From: Uloborus plumipes
Taxonomy: Eukaryota; Arthropoda; Arachnida; Araneae; Uloboridae
Direction of reading: 5' to 3'
Length of the DNA: 64,000 nt
Assembly (NCBI GenBank): GCA_038373865.1
Contig: JAXGGA010000028.1
Coordinates: forward strand, 124,001 to 188,000
Position numbers and translations under genes: made by a program. Positions 14,043 to 33,300 of the stretch are shown here, piece after piece. Under the pieces are notes generated by a model. It was given only the letters and a program-made list of their open reading frames with translations, was not told where the DNA came from and searched no databases. Each line of letters begins with the position of its first letter. The stretch's first letter is position 1.

Positions 14043-15353
14043 CACTAATAAAAACTTCAATCTTCTCATTTGACGAATATTTTTCAGCATCTTTTAATTT
14101 TGCTGTTTAAGAAAAATATGTGTACATACTTTAAATTTTTATAAGTTTTCAAGATTTAAGTAATGTTGATTTTTTGATTGTCTTTTCCATTTTGTAGAAA
14201 TATACGTCCTTTAACAACAGGCTTTATTTGCCAGGACTTTTCCTCACAACCACCTTGGGGCGCAATGCTTTATGATTTCCTTACCTCTTTCGTCAAAAAA
14301 CTTCCATATAGTGACTATTAATAATAATAATAATAATAAGAAGCTACTTATTTGAAAGTGTCCAATTGCCACTGATTAAAAATTTGAATTTTCATTTTTA
14401 ATAGATAAAAATATTCAAGGAAGAATTAACCCTAGGATAAAATCAATACAAAGACGAAGGGTTGTACTGATTAAGAAAAAGACAGAGAAATGACTAAAAA
14501 ATTCAAGTGTATTTTCAATATTTAATTTAAAAATGATTTAAACCAATGATTTTCTCAAAAACATGTATATATATAATAACTTTTTTTATTCGTTGATGTC
14601 TTGTGTGTTGTTATTCGATAGTGACTTTTTTACAGATTATGAAACTTAGATACAGTTACAATAGCTGTCACAACGAAAATTCCGTATCATAATGGAAAAA
14701 AAATAGTAATTATACACACACTTCTAGTCTTATTAATGCAGAAACACTTGCAATTCCCATTATTTTAATAAATATATTATGTACACTTTCTATTATGTAA
14801 AAAAAAAAAAAAAAAAACACTACTTAATTGTCTCAGGGATCCGAAGCTACAACTACCTAAACATTTGATCGGGATTGCAAGTAGTGATTTAGGCAAAAAA
14901 TAATGGATTTGTTTCCATGCAACAAAATAAGTCATACTATTTTTTTCTAGCAACAACTCTAGTCATATGTATCAACATATCAAACAATAAGAATTACAAA
15001 TAAGTGTTAAATTTTCCAATTTTTTTCCAGTTTTCCAGCAAAGTTTTCCAATTTTAGATAGCAAAAGGAGACGGCAAAAAAAAAAAAAAAAATCATTTTA
15101 TTAAGTTGTCGTAAATTGAGTCAATCGTCATTACATACTTAACTTTTTCCTTGATATTGATTGTTCCCAGAAAAATTTTGAAATTCTGTTTTCAATTTAT
15201 TTGTCAGAAAAGCATTTTTCATGACTTCAAAAAAAAAAAAAAAAAACATTACGCTAGAGTGGACGGGGAAAACAATCATACAGTGGTTATTATTACATTG
15301 AAAATGGAGGGAGGGGACCAGGTGGGGGAAAGGAGATCATCCTATCTTTTGTG
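14043..15353. other. anonymous AT-rich intergenic DNA
   Basis: No gene seen. It contains an (AAT)n run at about 14318-14338 and poly-A tracts near 14800, 15076 and 15230. Confidence 0.45.
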
Positions 15354-15767
15354 TTAACCCTTTAAGCGGTTTGCCCATACGGTGTACGTGCTACCCAAAA
15401 TTGGCCTCATCTGGTTTGCCCGTACGGCGTACGGGCATCGATATTTTCAGATTTCCTTTTCTGGTTTTCCCGAACTGTTCGGAAAATTGTAAACCTCAAA
15501 ATTCACAGTAAGTGTGAGAGAAATTTTTGCATAATTTGTAAACCATTCATTACTGCATGCAGAATGTACTTGAAAAAAGCAAATATTTCGGGATTTTGTG
15601 ACCAAAATTGTAAAATAAAAAATATTGTAAAAGCATTGAAAACGAAAAAATAAATAAAATTCTTTATATTCTTATTCTGTTAAGTATGCTACTTAACTAT
15701 ATGCAATAAAAAATATGCCTTTTTTGGAAGCATTTCTGGTAAAATAATTGACCGCTTAAAGGGTTAA
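15354..15767. mobile_element. piggyBac-like MITE (TTAA target duplication)
   Basis: The element proper (15358-15763, 406 bp) is bounded by 13-bp perfect terminal inverted repeats, CCCTTTAAGCGGT at 15358-15370 and ACCGCTTAAAGGG at 15751-15763, each flanked by TTAA (15354-15357 and 15764-15767). TTAA duplication and ends starting CCC are hallmarks of the piggyBac superfamily. Just inside the left end, two GGTTTGCCC words occur, the second within a 19-nt palindrome at 15418-15436. There is no open frame, so it is non-autonomous. Confidence 0.8.
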
Positions 15768-16810
15768 GGGAAGGTAAAAATCCAGAGCATACAAAAATGC
15801 ATAGATTCATTTGCTTAAAACTGACTATCAATCTTGACTTTATTCAGCATTGAAAGAATATTGCATATCCTAAAGAACAAAAATCAAACCATTCATCCTC
15901 AGCATTTACTTTTACGTAAAACCTTGCTAGATTTATAATATATAGTGAACAATTTATAATCAGTTGCCCAACTTCCAAAAGAACCAAAATGAAACTTAAG
16001 TAGCTTGGCCACAGAACAGTCTAACATTATTAATCGCAATTCGTTTTACCATTTTTTTTAAAATTCTTAGGTACAAAAATCTAGAACTTTTTTTGACTGC
16101 ATTTTTAAAAATCCTTTATCATGATTCTGGAAAATAAATACCTTTAAATAGCTTATTCTCTCTTTCTGTGGATTGGGGGAAACACTCTGTGCTTTTGTGT
16201 GCTAGAGCAAGCAATTTCAGCAAGAGATCAAATCTGAGGAAAATGAATAATGTGAGGATGTCAGTATTAATGGTTGTAAGCTGCAGTTGCCATTGATAGG
16301 TGGTGAGCATAAAATATACCTCTTCTATGTGCTATAAAAAACACGCAAGCTCTGTAGTTGCACATATGCGCAAATAGACACCATATATTATTATTGTCAT
16401 CATGAAGGAATGCTGTTTTCCGTTGATGAGTTATTCACGCAACAGTATTATACATCATTTATGCGTTTTGTTTATTTTTGTTTATTATTATTTTACAGAT
16501 TAACAAACGAACAGATTAATATGTGAGCAAAAGTACCATTTACATGCGTCTAAGGTACACAATTTAAAAATCAATTGTAACCGTATAGCTGTTTTTTTTT
16601 TTTGAAAATGAATAACAGCTTGATTGACAACAGTCATTGGCAGATCTTTTGTAAAACCGAAGATTAAGTATTCCTGTTACCGATTCCAAAAGGTTTTTTT
16701 CAGAATGAGCTGGCAGCAAAATGAGTTTTTTCTGAAGTGTCAACCAACTCGAATCTTCATTAAAAAGAAAACTTGCTCAAGAATATGTTTCATGAAAACT
16801 TCAAATTTAC
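15768..16810. other. anonymous AT-rich DNA between mobile elements
   Basis: No gene or recognisable repeat was seen. Confidence 0.4.
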
Positions 16811-18527
16811 TAGGGTGAGTTCTGGTAAGTGCGTACCCTTTTTTTCAAAGTTCATGTTCTCAAGGATGCTGCTCCGTTGAAAAATCTTGTACACTCACAA
16901 TTTTTTTTTAGTTTTCTTTCCAGATCCTTTACTAAGATGTTCAAGCATATAATGTGTCAAATAAACCATAAGCATAGGTTTTGTGTCCTAGTTTATGACA
17001 CCTATTCTAAGGTACGCACTTTCCCTACCTAGCGGGGTAAGTGCGTCCACCTTAAATTATGTGAATATGAGCAGGAAAAAACTTCTGGCACATATTAAAT
17101 ATGTTAGGTAGTTGACTTGGGATAATTTCTAATACTAGAGATCAGCACTTGCTTCCATGGATGAAACGCAATCAGTGATATCCCACGTGTCTTACGAACA
17201 ACTGTGATTTGAAGTTTGAGAGAGTTGTGTCTGTGATTCTTCCTTTGTCCTTTTAGTAAGACCAAGTGAACAAATGTAAGTTGTTTTTATTTAGTAATAA
17301 TCACTTATAGTCTACAAAGTTTATTTTGGTTTAATACATTAATCAGTCTGCGTTTAAGCCAGGGTTCGCACTTACCCCTTCTTAAATGTAAAATGAGATA
17401 TGTGCGTCCAATAGCATTGTTGTAAGTGCGTACCCCTGCGATTTTCTTTAATTCTATTTGTATAGTAGATCGTTAGGTGACCTGAGTGAACAATTCGCTT
17501 TTTTTTTTTTTTAATAAATACGGTTTTAATATTTTTCTTATTAGAATCAGCAGAAGTAAGAAAAAACACAAAATAAAGAGCAAAAAAAAAAAAAAATTAA
17601 TAAAAATAAAAATAAATAAATAAATAATTGATCATGATATGATACTTGTACTTTTTTTTTCTTGTACATTGAAATAGTTTTTTACAAGGTGTTCTTAATT
17701 TTCTTAAATATAATTTATTCATTATTTCACCTTCGTTTTTTGAATCAGTTGGTTCCTCATTAAGTGTTTCATTTAATTTCATTGCTTAATTTGTGATTCT
17801 GGTTTAAATTAAGTATAGCTTATGATTGCTATTTTCAACGAAAAATGTACTAACTGATACTTAAAGCCAATATATTTCAGAGATATTGAATAAAATTGAA
17901 ATCTTACGCCGCATTCAATGTAAATATAAATACTTGATGGAAATGACGTCGGATTTATAATCGGCTTATAAAAGAGTTATAAGCAAAATTAAAGGTGAAT
18001 TACGAGACTCGGATTCTCCACGTAATGGTACAAACTTGCCTTATCATAATGGTACGCACTTGCTCCGAATAATAGTACGCATATGCCTCATGATAGTGGT
18101 ACGCACTTGCCCCATCAAAATGGTACGCACTTACCCCCACCTTACTTAAAAGAAAGGGAAAATGCGTACCGTCATATAAACAAATTTTACTTAGAGTATT
18201 TGATCAAAATACCCCATGTATGTTATTAGTAGCTATTACTCAAAAGAAACAACTTGCATTTCTTGACTTCAATTGCTTGGTATGACAACAAGAGAAACTG
18301 ATACAAAACCTTCTCAATCTTTACTTTAGAGTTTTTTTGAAGACATTTAAGTTGTCTCTGATTGTGTTTCGTCTATTGAATCCAGGCCTGAATTCTACCT
18401 ATTTAAATTATCATTAGACAGTTATCTAACATAGTCGATGTGTTGCAGAAGCCATTTCAGAACAGTGTTCATATAATTCTCAGTGGACGCACTTACCCCG
18501 TGGACGCACTTACCAGAACTCACCCTA
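16811..18527. mobile_element. TIR element with internally iterated terminal word, copy 1
   Basis: The element begins TA-GGGTGAGTTCTGGTAAGT at 16811 and ends with its inverse at 18504-18527, giving near-perfect inverted repeats of about 22 bp plus TA on both sides (probable TA target duplication). Excluding TA it spans 16813-18525. The inner word GGTAAGTGCGTACC recurs inside in both orientations: near 17010-17048, 17365-17435, five or six times in a degenerate ~25-bp tandem array at about 18020-18170, and twice at the right end. No transposase frame is visible, so it is probably non-autonomous. Superfamily is unknown; TA duplication is compatible with Tc1/mariner-type elements among others. 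Confidence 0.85.
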
Positions 18528-19025
18528 TGTCTACAAAGTATCAAGGTACAAAAATAAAGTTACAAATGGCAAAGAAAGCTTCAAATGTACAGGGTAATTT
18601 AGTAAATTATTGTAAGTTTGAATAACTAAATTATAAAATTAAAGTTTGGTACAAAAAATATTGAAATGTCGAAAAATATTGAGCTGTCAAAAGACATAAA
18701 ACTAGATTGCGCATTGCTCTACACATGTCTATTGCCTACAAAATGTTCAGAATTGCGTAACACTTTAAAATAATACAGACCAACAAAATTAGTTTTAAAA
18801 TCATGAAATGTTTAAAATAAAGTATAACATGAATTTTAAAAATGCTCATAACACGGAACCGAATGTTTGTTTACGAAGTTTTAAAATGTGAGGAGTTTGA
18901 TTATAAAATTCACAACACATATTATAGCACAAATTACCACAAGACCATACAAAACGTAATCACAAGTGCATTTACATCAAACATTAAACTACACATCAGA
19001 AGAAGTACTAGTAGCAGAATGCAGC
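18528..19025. other. spacer between the two iterated-word TIR elements
   Basis: About 500 bp of AT-rich sequence without gene or repeat signal. It is not similar to the outer flanks of the two elements, which suggests two separate insertions. Confidence 0.5.
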
Positions 19026-20710
19026 TAGGGTGAGTTCTGGTAAGTGCGTACCCTTTTTTTAAAAGTTCATGTTCTCAAGGATGCTGCTCTGTTGAAAAAT
19101 CTTGTACATTGACCATTTTTTCTTAGTTTTATTTCCAGGTCCTTTACTAAGGTTTTCATGCATATAATGTGTCAAATAAACCATAAGCAGAGGTCTTGTG
19201 ACCTAGTTTATGGCACCTCTTCTAAAGTACGCACTTTCCCTACCTAGCGGGGTAAGTGCGTCTACTTCAAATTATGTGAATATGAACAGGAAAAAACTTC
19301 TGACATGTATTAAATATGTTAGGTAGTTGCCTTGGGATAATTCCTACCACTAAAGTACAGCACTTGCTTGAATAAATGAAACGCAATCAGTGATATCCCA
19401 CGTGTCTTGCTAACAGTTGCGATTTGAAGATTGAGAGTGTTGTGTCTATGATTTTTCCTTTATCCTTTTAAAAAGACCAAGTGGGCAAATGTAAGTTATT
19501 TTTATTTAGTAACAGTCACTCATAGTCTACGTAATTTATTTTGTTTCATACATTAATTAGTCTATGCTTAAGCCAGGGTTCGCACTTACTCCTTCTTAAA
19601 TGTAAGATGAGACATGTGCGTCCAAGAGCAGGAGGTAAGTGCGCTCCCAAGTGATTTCCTTTAATTTTGGTTGTATGGTAGACCTTCAGGTGACCTGGAT
19701 GAACACTTCGTTTTTTTTTTTTAATACGGTTTTAAAATATTTATCCTATTAGAATCAGCAGCAGTATGAAAAAACACAAAAGAAAGAGCAAACATGTAGA
19801 AAATAATTGATCATGATATGATACTTGTACATTTTTTTTGCACATTAAAATAGTTTTTCACAAGGTGTTTCTTAATTTTCTTAAATATAATTCATTCATT
19901 ATTCCACCTTCGTTTTTTGAATCAGAAAAGTGTTGCCACCTTATTTAATGTTTTACTTAATTTAATTGTTTCATTTGTCATTCTGGTTTAAATTAAGTAG
20001 TTTATGATCGCTATTTTCAACCCGAAAAGTTTACTAACTCATATCTAAAAGACAATATATACTTTAGAGGTAATGAATAAAATTGAAATCTTATGCCGCA
20101 TTCAATGTAAACATAAATACTTGATGGAAATGACGTGGTTTTTATAATCGGCTTATAAGGGAGCTATAAGTAAAATTAAAGATGAATTACGAGAGTCAGA
20201 TGTTCCACGTAATGGTACGCACTTGTCCCATCATAATGGTACACACTTGCCCACATAATGGTACGCAATTGCCCCATCATAGCGGTACGCACTTGCTCCA
20301 TCATAATGGTGCGCACTTATCCCCACCTTACTTTAAAGAAAGGGAAAGTGCGTACCGTTGTATAAAGAAAATTAAGTTACAGTATTTGATCAAAATACCC
20401 CATGTACGTTATTAGCAGCTCTTACTCAAAAGAAACAACTTGCATTTCTTGACTTCAATTGCTTGGTATGACAAAAAGAGAAACTGATACAAAACCTTCT
20501 CAATCTTTACTTAAGAGTTTTTTTTTTTTTTTTGAAGACATTTAAGTTGTCCATGATTATGTTTATTGAAACCAGGGCTGACCTCTACCTATATAAATTA
20601 TCATTAGACTAACATAGTCGATATGTTTCAGAAGCAATTTCAGGACAGTGTTCATATAATTCTCAGTGGAAGCACTTACCCCGCGGACGCACTTACCAGA
20701 ACTCACCCTA
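19026..20710. mobile_element. TIR element with internally iterated terminal word, copy 2
   Basis: Same family and same orientation as the element at 16811-18527, roughly 90% identical by eye. It is flanked by TA and bounded by GGGTGAGTTCTGGTAAGTGC at 19028 and its inverse ending at 20708. The internal array of the GGTACGCACTTGCCCCATCA-type word lies at about 20210-20330. It is about 30 bp shorter than copy 1 because of small indels. Flanking sequences differ from those of copy 1. No transposase frame is present. Confidence 0.85.

Positions 20711-26918
<6,208 letters not shown>

Positions 26919-26972
<54 letters not shown>
26919..26972. repeat. (TA)n microsatellite, right flank of TIR element
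   Basis: (TA)n starts at the right inverted repeat and grades into a short (GA)n at about 26975-26991. Confidence 0.97.
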
Positions 26973-26978
<6 letters not shown>

Positions 26979-26991
26979 GAGAGAGAGAGAG

Positions 26992-27849
26992 CTAGAATTT
27001 TATTTTATATTTTATTTATTCATTCATTACTTGAATTGATGATTGAAGAAAAGAGAGATATTTTGAATATGTAAGAGATTAAGTGAGGATGAACCTGAGA
27101 AAACAAAGTAAAAAATAAGCAAAAAATGTTATACTGACTAGGAACAAATAAAATTAGAATTTTCTGTAACATTTCTTAAGTTTACGATGAAAATTGATTT
27201 AAATCAGTGATTTATTTATAAGGAGATCAATTTATTTAAATCTCGACTAAAATCATTGATTTAAATTAAATCATCGACACCCTGCTTTTACCAACGGTTC
27301 TGAGGAAATGCTATCCCTCAAAATATCTCCTCTTTGGACCCTTAGCTGAGGTATTTTGTTGATGATTTTTCAGTGAATTGCTAAACACTAAAATATCCTA
27401 CAATCATTTGCAGAATAGTAAAAGAGAACTATTTTTTTATACGCACAAAGAATACCAGTAAAAAATGAGTCAACACCACCCTTCACTGGTACTACTGTAT
27501 ACTCAGTCATCGATGTTATCTTCATTTTACTGCTCAACATCTTCCACGGTAGCACATTTTAAACACCTATTTCCCCTCAATTTTCTTCGACAGTTATCCG
27601 TTGTCGAATCTATTATTGAACCAGAGCGAAAAAGAGAGGGCAAGTGCCCCCTCTTTTCTCTTCCCTGGTATAAGGGTATTTCTGTGGAAACAACTGGCGA
27701 ATGGCATCTGGGACCAAATAATAAGAAACACGAAATGATGAAAAGAAAGAACAGCAAGCAGAAAGAAAAAAGAAAAAATCATGGGGAAGGAAAGCTTGAG
27801 CAGCAGCATCTTGGCATTGAAGGAGCCAGGAGGGTAAGAAGGGGAGGAG
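26992..27849. other. AT-rich to mixed intergenic DNA upstream of scabrous-like gene
   Basis: A TTTAAATCA-rich segment at about 27190-27283 ends GACACCCTGC and resembles the end of an old MITE. From about 27465 onward composition becomes richer in G and C toward the gene. One + strand frame (27465-27944, 159 codons) is open but low-complexity (K/E-rich), with no domain. Confidence 0.4.
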
Positions 27850-28286
27850 GACTTAACATCCTCCGGCTAGCAGCTGTCGGTTGGGAGGGGGGTAAAAGGG
27901 GACATTTGAGATGCTGCCAGCCACGTGGGGCAGAGGCCGATTAGAAAGCGGCAGCTGCTATACTCGACCTACTCACTGGATTTCTGGATCTTAAGACGGC
28001 GTCGTCTCCCTTTAGCTGCCAAACACTCTTCAGTTTCAGGACCAGTAGTCACTTGCATCGCAGGAGAAGAGGGAGCATGATACAACTTGTCCTCAGAGCT
28101 TTGTCAACGTGCTTGCCGGGAGAGAGTGCATACTGATGGAATATTTATGAGTCTTCTCCTTGGATGCTTTGGAGTTCTGTGAATATTTTGGTGGCTTTTT
28201 GTTTCAAAGAAAGTGAAACGTTTTAAACAGCGACTTTTGGATAACTTTTTACATTTTGGGACTTGGATTTACTGAAGTCATTGATC
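27850..28286 (+). promoter_or_regulatory. probable promoter and 5' leader of scabrous-like gene
   Basis: This GC-richer block lies directly upstream of the start codon. It contains two GCAGCTG E-boxes (27870-27876 and 27951-27957) and one CACGTG (27922-27927). A match to the arthropod initiator, TCAGTT, lies at 28030-28035, and a weak CTATAC element at 27957-27962. Three short upstream open frames follow, chained by overlapping stop/start codons: 28077-28136, 28136-28150 and 28147-28182. Drosophila scabrous is a known target of proneural bHLH factors, which bind such E-boxes; regulation here is inferred. The transcription start is not established. Confidence 0.4.
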
Positions 28287-29069
28287 ATGTATTCAGTTTC
28301 AGTTCTGTTTGTTTCATTTTTGAGCTGTGTTCTTGGTAGCCACATTGCATCTCTACAACTGGAGAACATGGTAATTGGACTTCAGCAAGAAGTGAAAGAG
28401 CTTCAAAAAGGGAGACAACAAGATAATGAAGCTATCCGTAGGTTGCAAGAGAAAGTGCGTTATTTCGTAAGAACAAAACACGATGAATCTTCTGTAGAGC
28501 ATGAACCAGAGGCCTTCTTCGGGGTGGAAGAGCATTTGAGGAATGCAAAGGTAATGAACCGCGACAGGGCTACTGATGGGAGAAATTCCGAATTGAAACA
28601 TCTCAATGATGAACTCCAGAGTCTTCGTTCTGAATTATTGATCACTGCTGATGTTGATGATAACCATGGATCGGACTTGAGAACTGAAGTTGATTTCTTG
28701 CGGAAGGAACTCTTGAGGTTACGGAAGCAAATGGAAGAAGGGGATGTCCGTAATAAGGAAGAAGTTCGGACTTCATCTGGACGAGTTGCTGTCCACTGGC
28801 TTCAGAAAACTGTGGAAGATCTACGACATGAAATGAAAGAGATGGCCATTTCTTTAAATACGACTGCGGCCTTAGCTGAAAAAGAGAGGACGCACACGTC
28901 TTTGGAACTTTTGCGCTCAGACATTGAAGCTCTTGAACATCGCATGGATAGTGTCCGATTGGATCGGGAAAAAAATGCTGCTGTCATTGTGGAAATGAAG
29001 GAAGATGTGGAGGATTTAAGAAAGAGATTGCAAGCATCATCCGCTGATCAAAGCAAATTGATGTCAGAG
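28287..29069 (+). CDS. sca: scabrous-like exon 1: signal peptide and first coiled coil
   Basis: It encodes residues 1-261. The signal peptide is followed by charged heptad repeats rich in L, E, K and R, with one NTT sequon. The exon ends ATGTCAGAG followed by the donor GTAAATAAG at 29070, phase 0. Translation runs on for about 35 codons into the intron before a stop, so the splice junction rather than the open frame sets the end. Confidence 0.88.
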
Positions 29070-30357
29070 GTAAATAAGAACTTTACATGTATTTTCTCTG
29101 AATTAATATTTTGTGCAAAATCCATAACCAAATTCAAGCGGTATTCTTATACACTTGAGATTGGTTTTTTATAATGTATTTTAATGTTAAAGGCTTGACT
29201 GTTCACAACAATTATTCACCGACATATCGTTCTCAGGAACTTAGTAAATTAGCAGTGCACTACAAAAACAATGCAGAAAAAAAAAACTTTTGTAGTTTCA
29301 AACTCATGGGACAATTCTGCAAAATGCACTTAAGCAAGTAATCCAATTTATTAAAGCAATATTGACAGGAAAATGCTAAATGTTTTACTTATAAATGAAG
29401 TTAATTTTATTATGAGAACTAATTTGTCATGCCCCATGCTATATTCTCTTCTGACAGATTGATGAGTTTACGTGTTTGAATATCTTTTCTTTAAAAAAAA
29501 CCGAAAAATCTTTTTGAGCACTGTATTGATATCATGGGTATCAAAAGTTATTTTCAGATTTTGCATTTGTATGCGTTTAAAACTATGAAGCAATTTAACT
29601 ATATTACCTAATATTAAAAAAAAGCCTATAAAGTGAGCATGTTTTTGACATTAGTCACAAAACGTTAATGATGGGTTTATCTCTTCCATAAGTGTATTTT
29701 ACTTGAAATTGCTGATAAACGCCGAAATTTTAAATTCATACTCTGCCTCTTAAACAGTTATGTAAATTTTTTGAAAGGCAGTAGTTTTTGAAAAATATTC
29801 TGATTTATCTGAAATTGTGAGGACTTTTCAACTTAGCGGCATTATTCACTATTAAAATTGTCTTCGATTTTATTATTAAAATGTATAAATATAAGCAATA
29901 AATACTAAGTACCAAACATTTAAAGTGAACTGAAAAAAATCATAGGCGCTTATGAAGACTGATAAAATTGAAAGAAAGATATGGGGGAGTGACATTCTGA
30001 GAAGCTGTAAGGTTCAACAATAAGAGAAGTATATAAGTAATCGTACTATATTGATATGCAGTCTTAACAACTAAAACTACATTTAAAGAATTAAAATTAT
30101 AATAACATTTTCATTGATATATTGAAACACCAATAAAGAGAAATGTGCGGCAACTATGTAGGAAAATGAAGAAGAGGGGGGGAGGAGTCAAAATGGGATG
30201 AATTGATGATTTAGAAGATCTGAACATGATTTAACTAACAATGATAAATCAGGAAATTGATGATACATGATAAATGCTCTGAATAATAGATGATTAACTT
30301 AAAGTGTATCGTATCGAGACCGATAATTGGCTGTTCAAAGAAAGAGCAAGAGAAACA

Positions 30358-30394
<37 letters not shown>

Positions 30395-33300
30395 GGAGAG
30401 AGATGAAGATGAGGAGGGGTCACAAGAAATGTTTATTAGTTTCTATTCTTGCAACCATAAATCATAAAAAAGGGATATTTGACAGCAAGGAAGATGTAGA
30501 TAATACATGCGAAAATACTGTTGACACTAGGTGCTTAAATAAATTAATTTGTTCCCGTCCCTCCCTCCCATAAACATCAGTACTAGTTTAATAATATTTT
30601 ATGAGATTCAGATTCATTATCGATCAAAATGACACTGCTGCTTTTGGAAATTTTATTCAATACTAAATGTGTTCTTTTTTCATAAAAAATTCAGTCATAA
30701 GTTAGACTAAATATGCTTTAGCAAAAGTTAGTCGTTTAATTTTGCGTCCAATAGTGTGTTGACCCTATATTAGTTACATTTATATGAGAGCACATCAGTT
30801 GTGAAACTATAAAAAATAAGTTTTTATTTCTTTTATTAATAGATTATTTCATTGTATCAATTTTTACTAAGTAATTTGAAACGAAACATAAATTTTGTAA
30901 TTGATTTAGAGATTTAAACTAATCATAATGTTGTATTGTTTTGAACAGCTAGAAACGATTTTTAATACTGCAATTTAAGATGAAAGGAAACAAGTACAAT
31001 TCATTTTAAGCATTACAAATATAAACTCCTTATTAGTTGTTTATATGATGTAATAAGTACATGTTCTTAAGTTAACATTTAAAACAACACACGACAGTGA
31101 ATAATGTATTTTACAATACTTACTTTGTCGTTATAATGTTAAAAATATTCAGCTTTAGCAGTTCAAGGAACAAGAAATTTTAAATTTACGCAATAATATT
31201 TACGCAATGCTTATACTTATAAACTTATACACATAATTTAATACTAAATATGAGATAAAATATTTAAACATAAATAATTATTCCGATACGAAAGTAGTTT
31301 TTATATTTTGAATAATGATTGTTTTACACTGCAAAGATAACTTTTTACGCATTAATTTTTAAACATTACGCATTATTATGCTGCCATTACAAGCTATATT
31401 TTACTCCAGATCCCGACATCCCTATCAAGAGTCCCAAGACATAGCGAAGTAGCAGGTTTATCAAATAACTAGCTAATACCGAAATCCGTCCTTCAGCTAT
31501 CCCCATGAGAACGAAAACATCCAGCGCTCAGATTTATCGCATGACAATAATGTACTACTCATAAAATTATTCTTTCACTGCGGAAAATTGCTCCGAGCTA
31601 TACGAAAAATCTCAGCCTTATTCTGTGAGATAGGAATGTTTCATTAATTTCCTGAAGAATCAAGATGTAGCCTAATAATTACTGCCTTGTCTCCCAGCAA
31701 AAAATCTCTTGTTACCTCTTTAGTTCCGCGAAGGCCAGTCATCGTTAATGTCTTTCGAAAACTTTTCGTGTATGAGATTTGTATAGGAGGGAATTGATTT
31801 TTTCTTCAAAGTGAATCTTACCATCAGCGCAAAAGACAAATCACTTATTAAAATGTATTGGTTTTCCTTGCCTTGAACTTATGCCGCTTCGTGACAGTGA
31901 ATTAGTAATCATATGGAGATTATTGCGTTATTTATTCATATTTTCGTTCATCCAGTATGGTGGGTTTAGGCATCAACGGCTTTCCGTTACACACACATAC
32001 ATGCATACATATTCCTACATTGAATGTGTGTATACCTTTTTCGTCTCTGTTGCATTCTGAGGAAGATTTTGTAGAAACAATGTTTCGGTACTTTAAACTC
32101 TGCTAGAAGAAGAAAAAAAAACACAGACTTCACATTGGCAATCATAAGTTTTAAGAAAACAAAATGCAGAGAATGTGGCGGAAAGTCTTCTTAAAGAAAG
32201 TGCAACAAGAAAGACTTTGTTTGCATGAATTTGAATATCGACAGTTTATGCGACGAGTGGAGGATGCTGTTTATTTTCACTCAAAAATAGCTATTTGTGT
32301 TGATGCGATTTTTCTGTGTATGAATAGATTTTCTCATAAGAAAAACTACATGCATACAAATAGACTGAACGTTTTTCTTTTGCATTTTGCTGTCACGAAA
32401 AATGTAGCAAGTTTTGATAAAAATTTCCAATTATAAATCATAGGACAATGTTGAAGTATTAAAACTTCATGAGAGTAATTTTTACCCTAAGGGCCCTGCT
32501 CCACATCAGCGTAAAACGTGACCGAAACCGAAGACAGAAACCGAAAATCCGGGTACTTTCCGTAGGAACGCTATGTAATCCATTTTACGTTTCTGCTTTA
32601 TTTTTATGCTTTACGTCAATGTGGAGCAGCGCCCTAACTCTTAACTTGGATTAATATAACTATAAGTGAGTGTTGCTTTTGTCTTAAATTTAACTTGAAC
32701 TGTGAATTAACGGCTCATACATTATCAAATTACTTTTTAGTTAGATATATCAATGAACACGCAATTTAAAAGTGCATTAATTATCTCTTGTTGTACTTCA
32801 GATTCTTCCTAAAAAAATTTAAACCGTAACAACTTCAGTATTTCTTTCAAGTTTTTAATAGTGAAAGAGGAAAGAAACTAATACTAAATGATATCTGAAA
32901 ATCCTTTAATTCTATGTATATTCTGAGTCATTATATGTTATTTCACTGAAAACTCATTTATGGTCTCGGCAGACTATAATACAAAATCACTGAATATTTT
33001 ATTCGTTACTTAATTTTGGAAATTTACTTTTATTGAAAGTAAAGAGACTATTTGAAGCTTATATTTTTTCGTCATTGTTATCAGTCATTGTGAAATATTT
33101 ACAGTAGTTTTAATGGAGAGTAACATATCCCATAAAAATGGATTTGAATTTTATTTTAATATTTCATTTAAAGACATTTTTGATTTAACAGATGGAAAGT
33201 TCAGAATAGTGAATACAAATATGATTAATTTGTCCTAAAGTGGCCTAATATTTTGAAGTAGAATTGCAGATTGCTTGCCAAAAGTTACTGCAGTCATAAC

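Noticed and set aside
27465..27944. 159-codon + strand open frame upstream of the scabrous-like gene
   Set aside because: Lysine/glutamate-rich low-complexity translation, no domain, no splice or start support; it overlaps the E-box region and is better read as non-coding.
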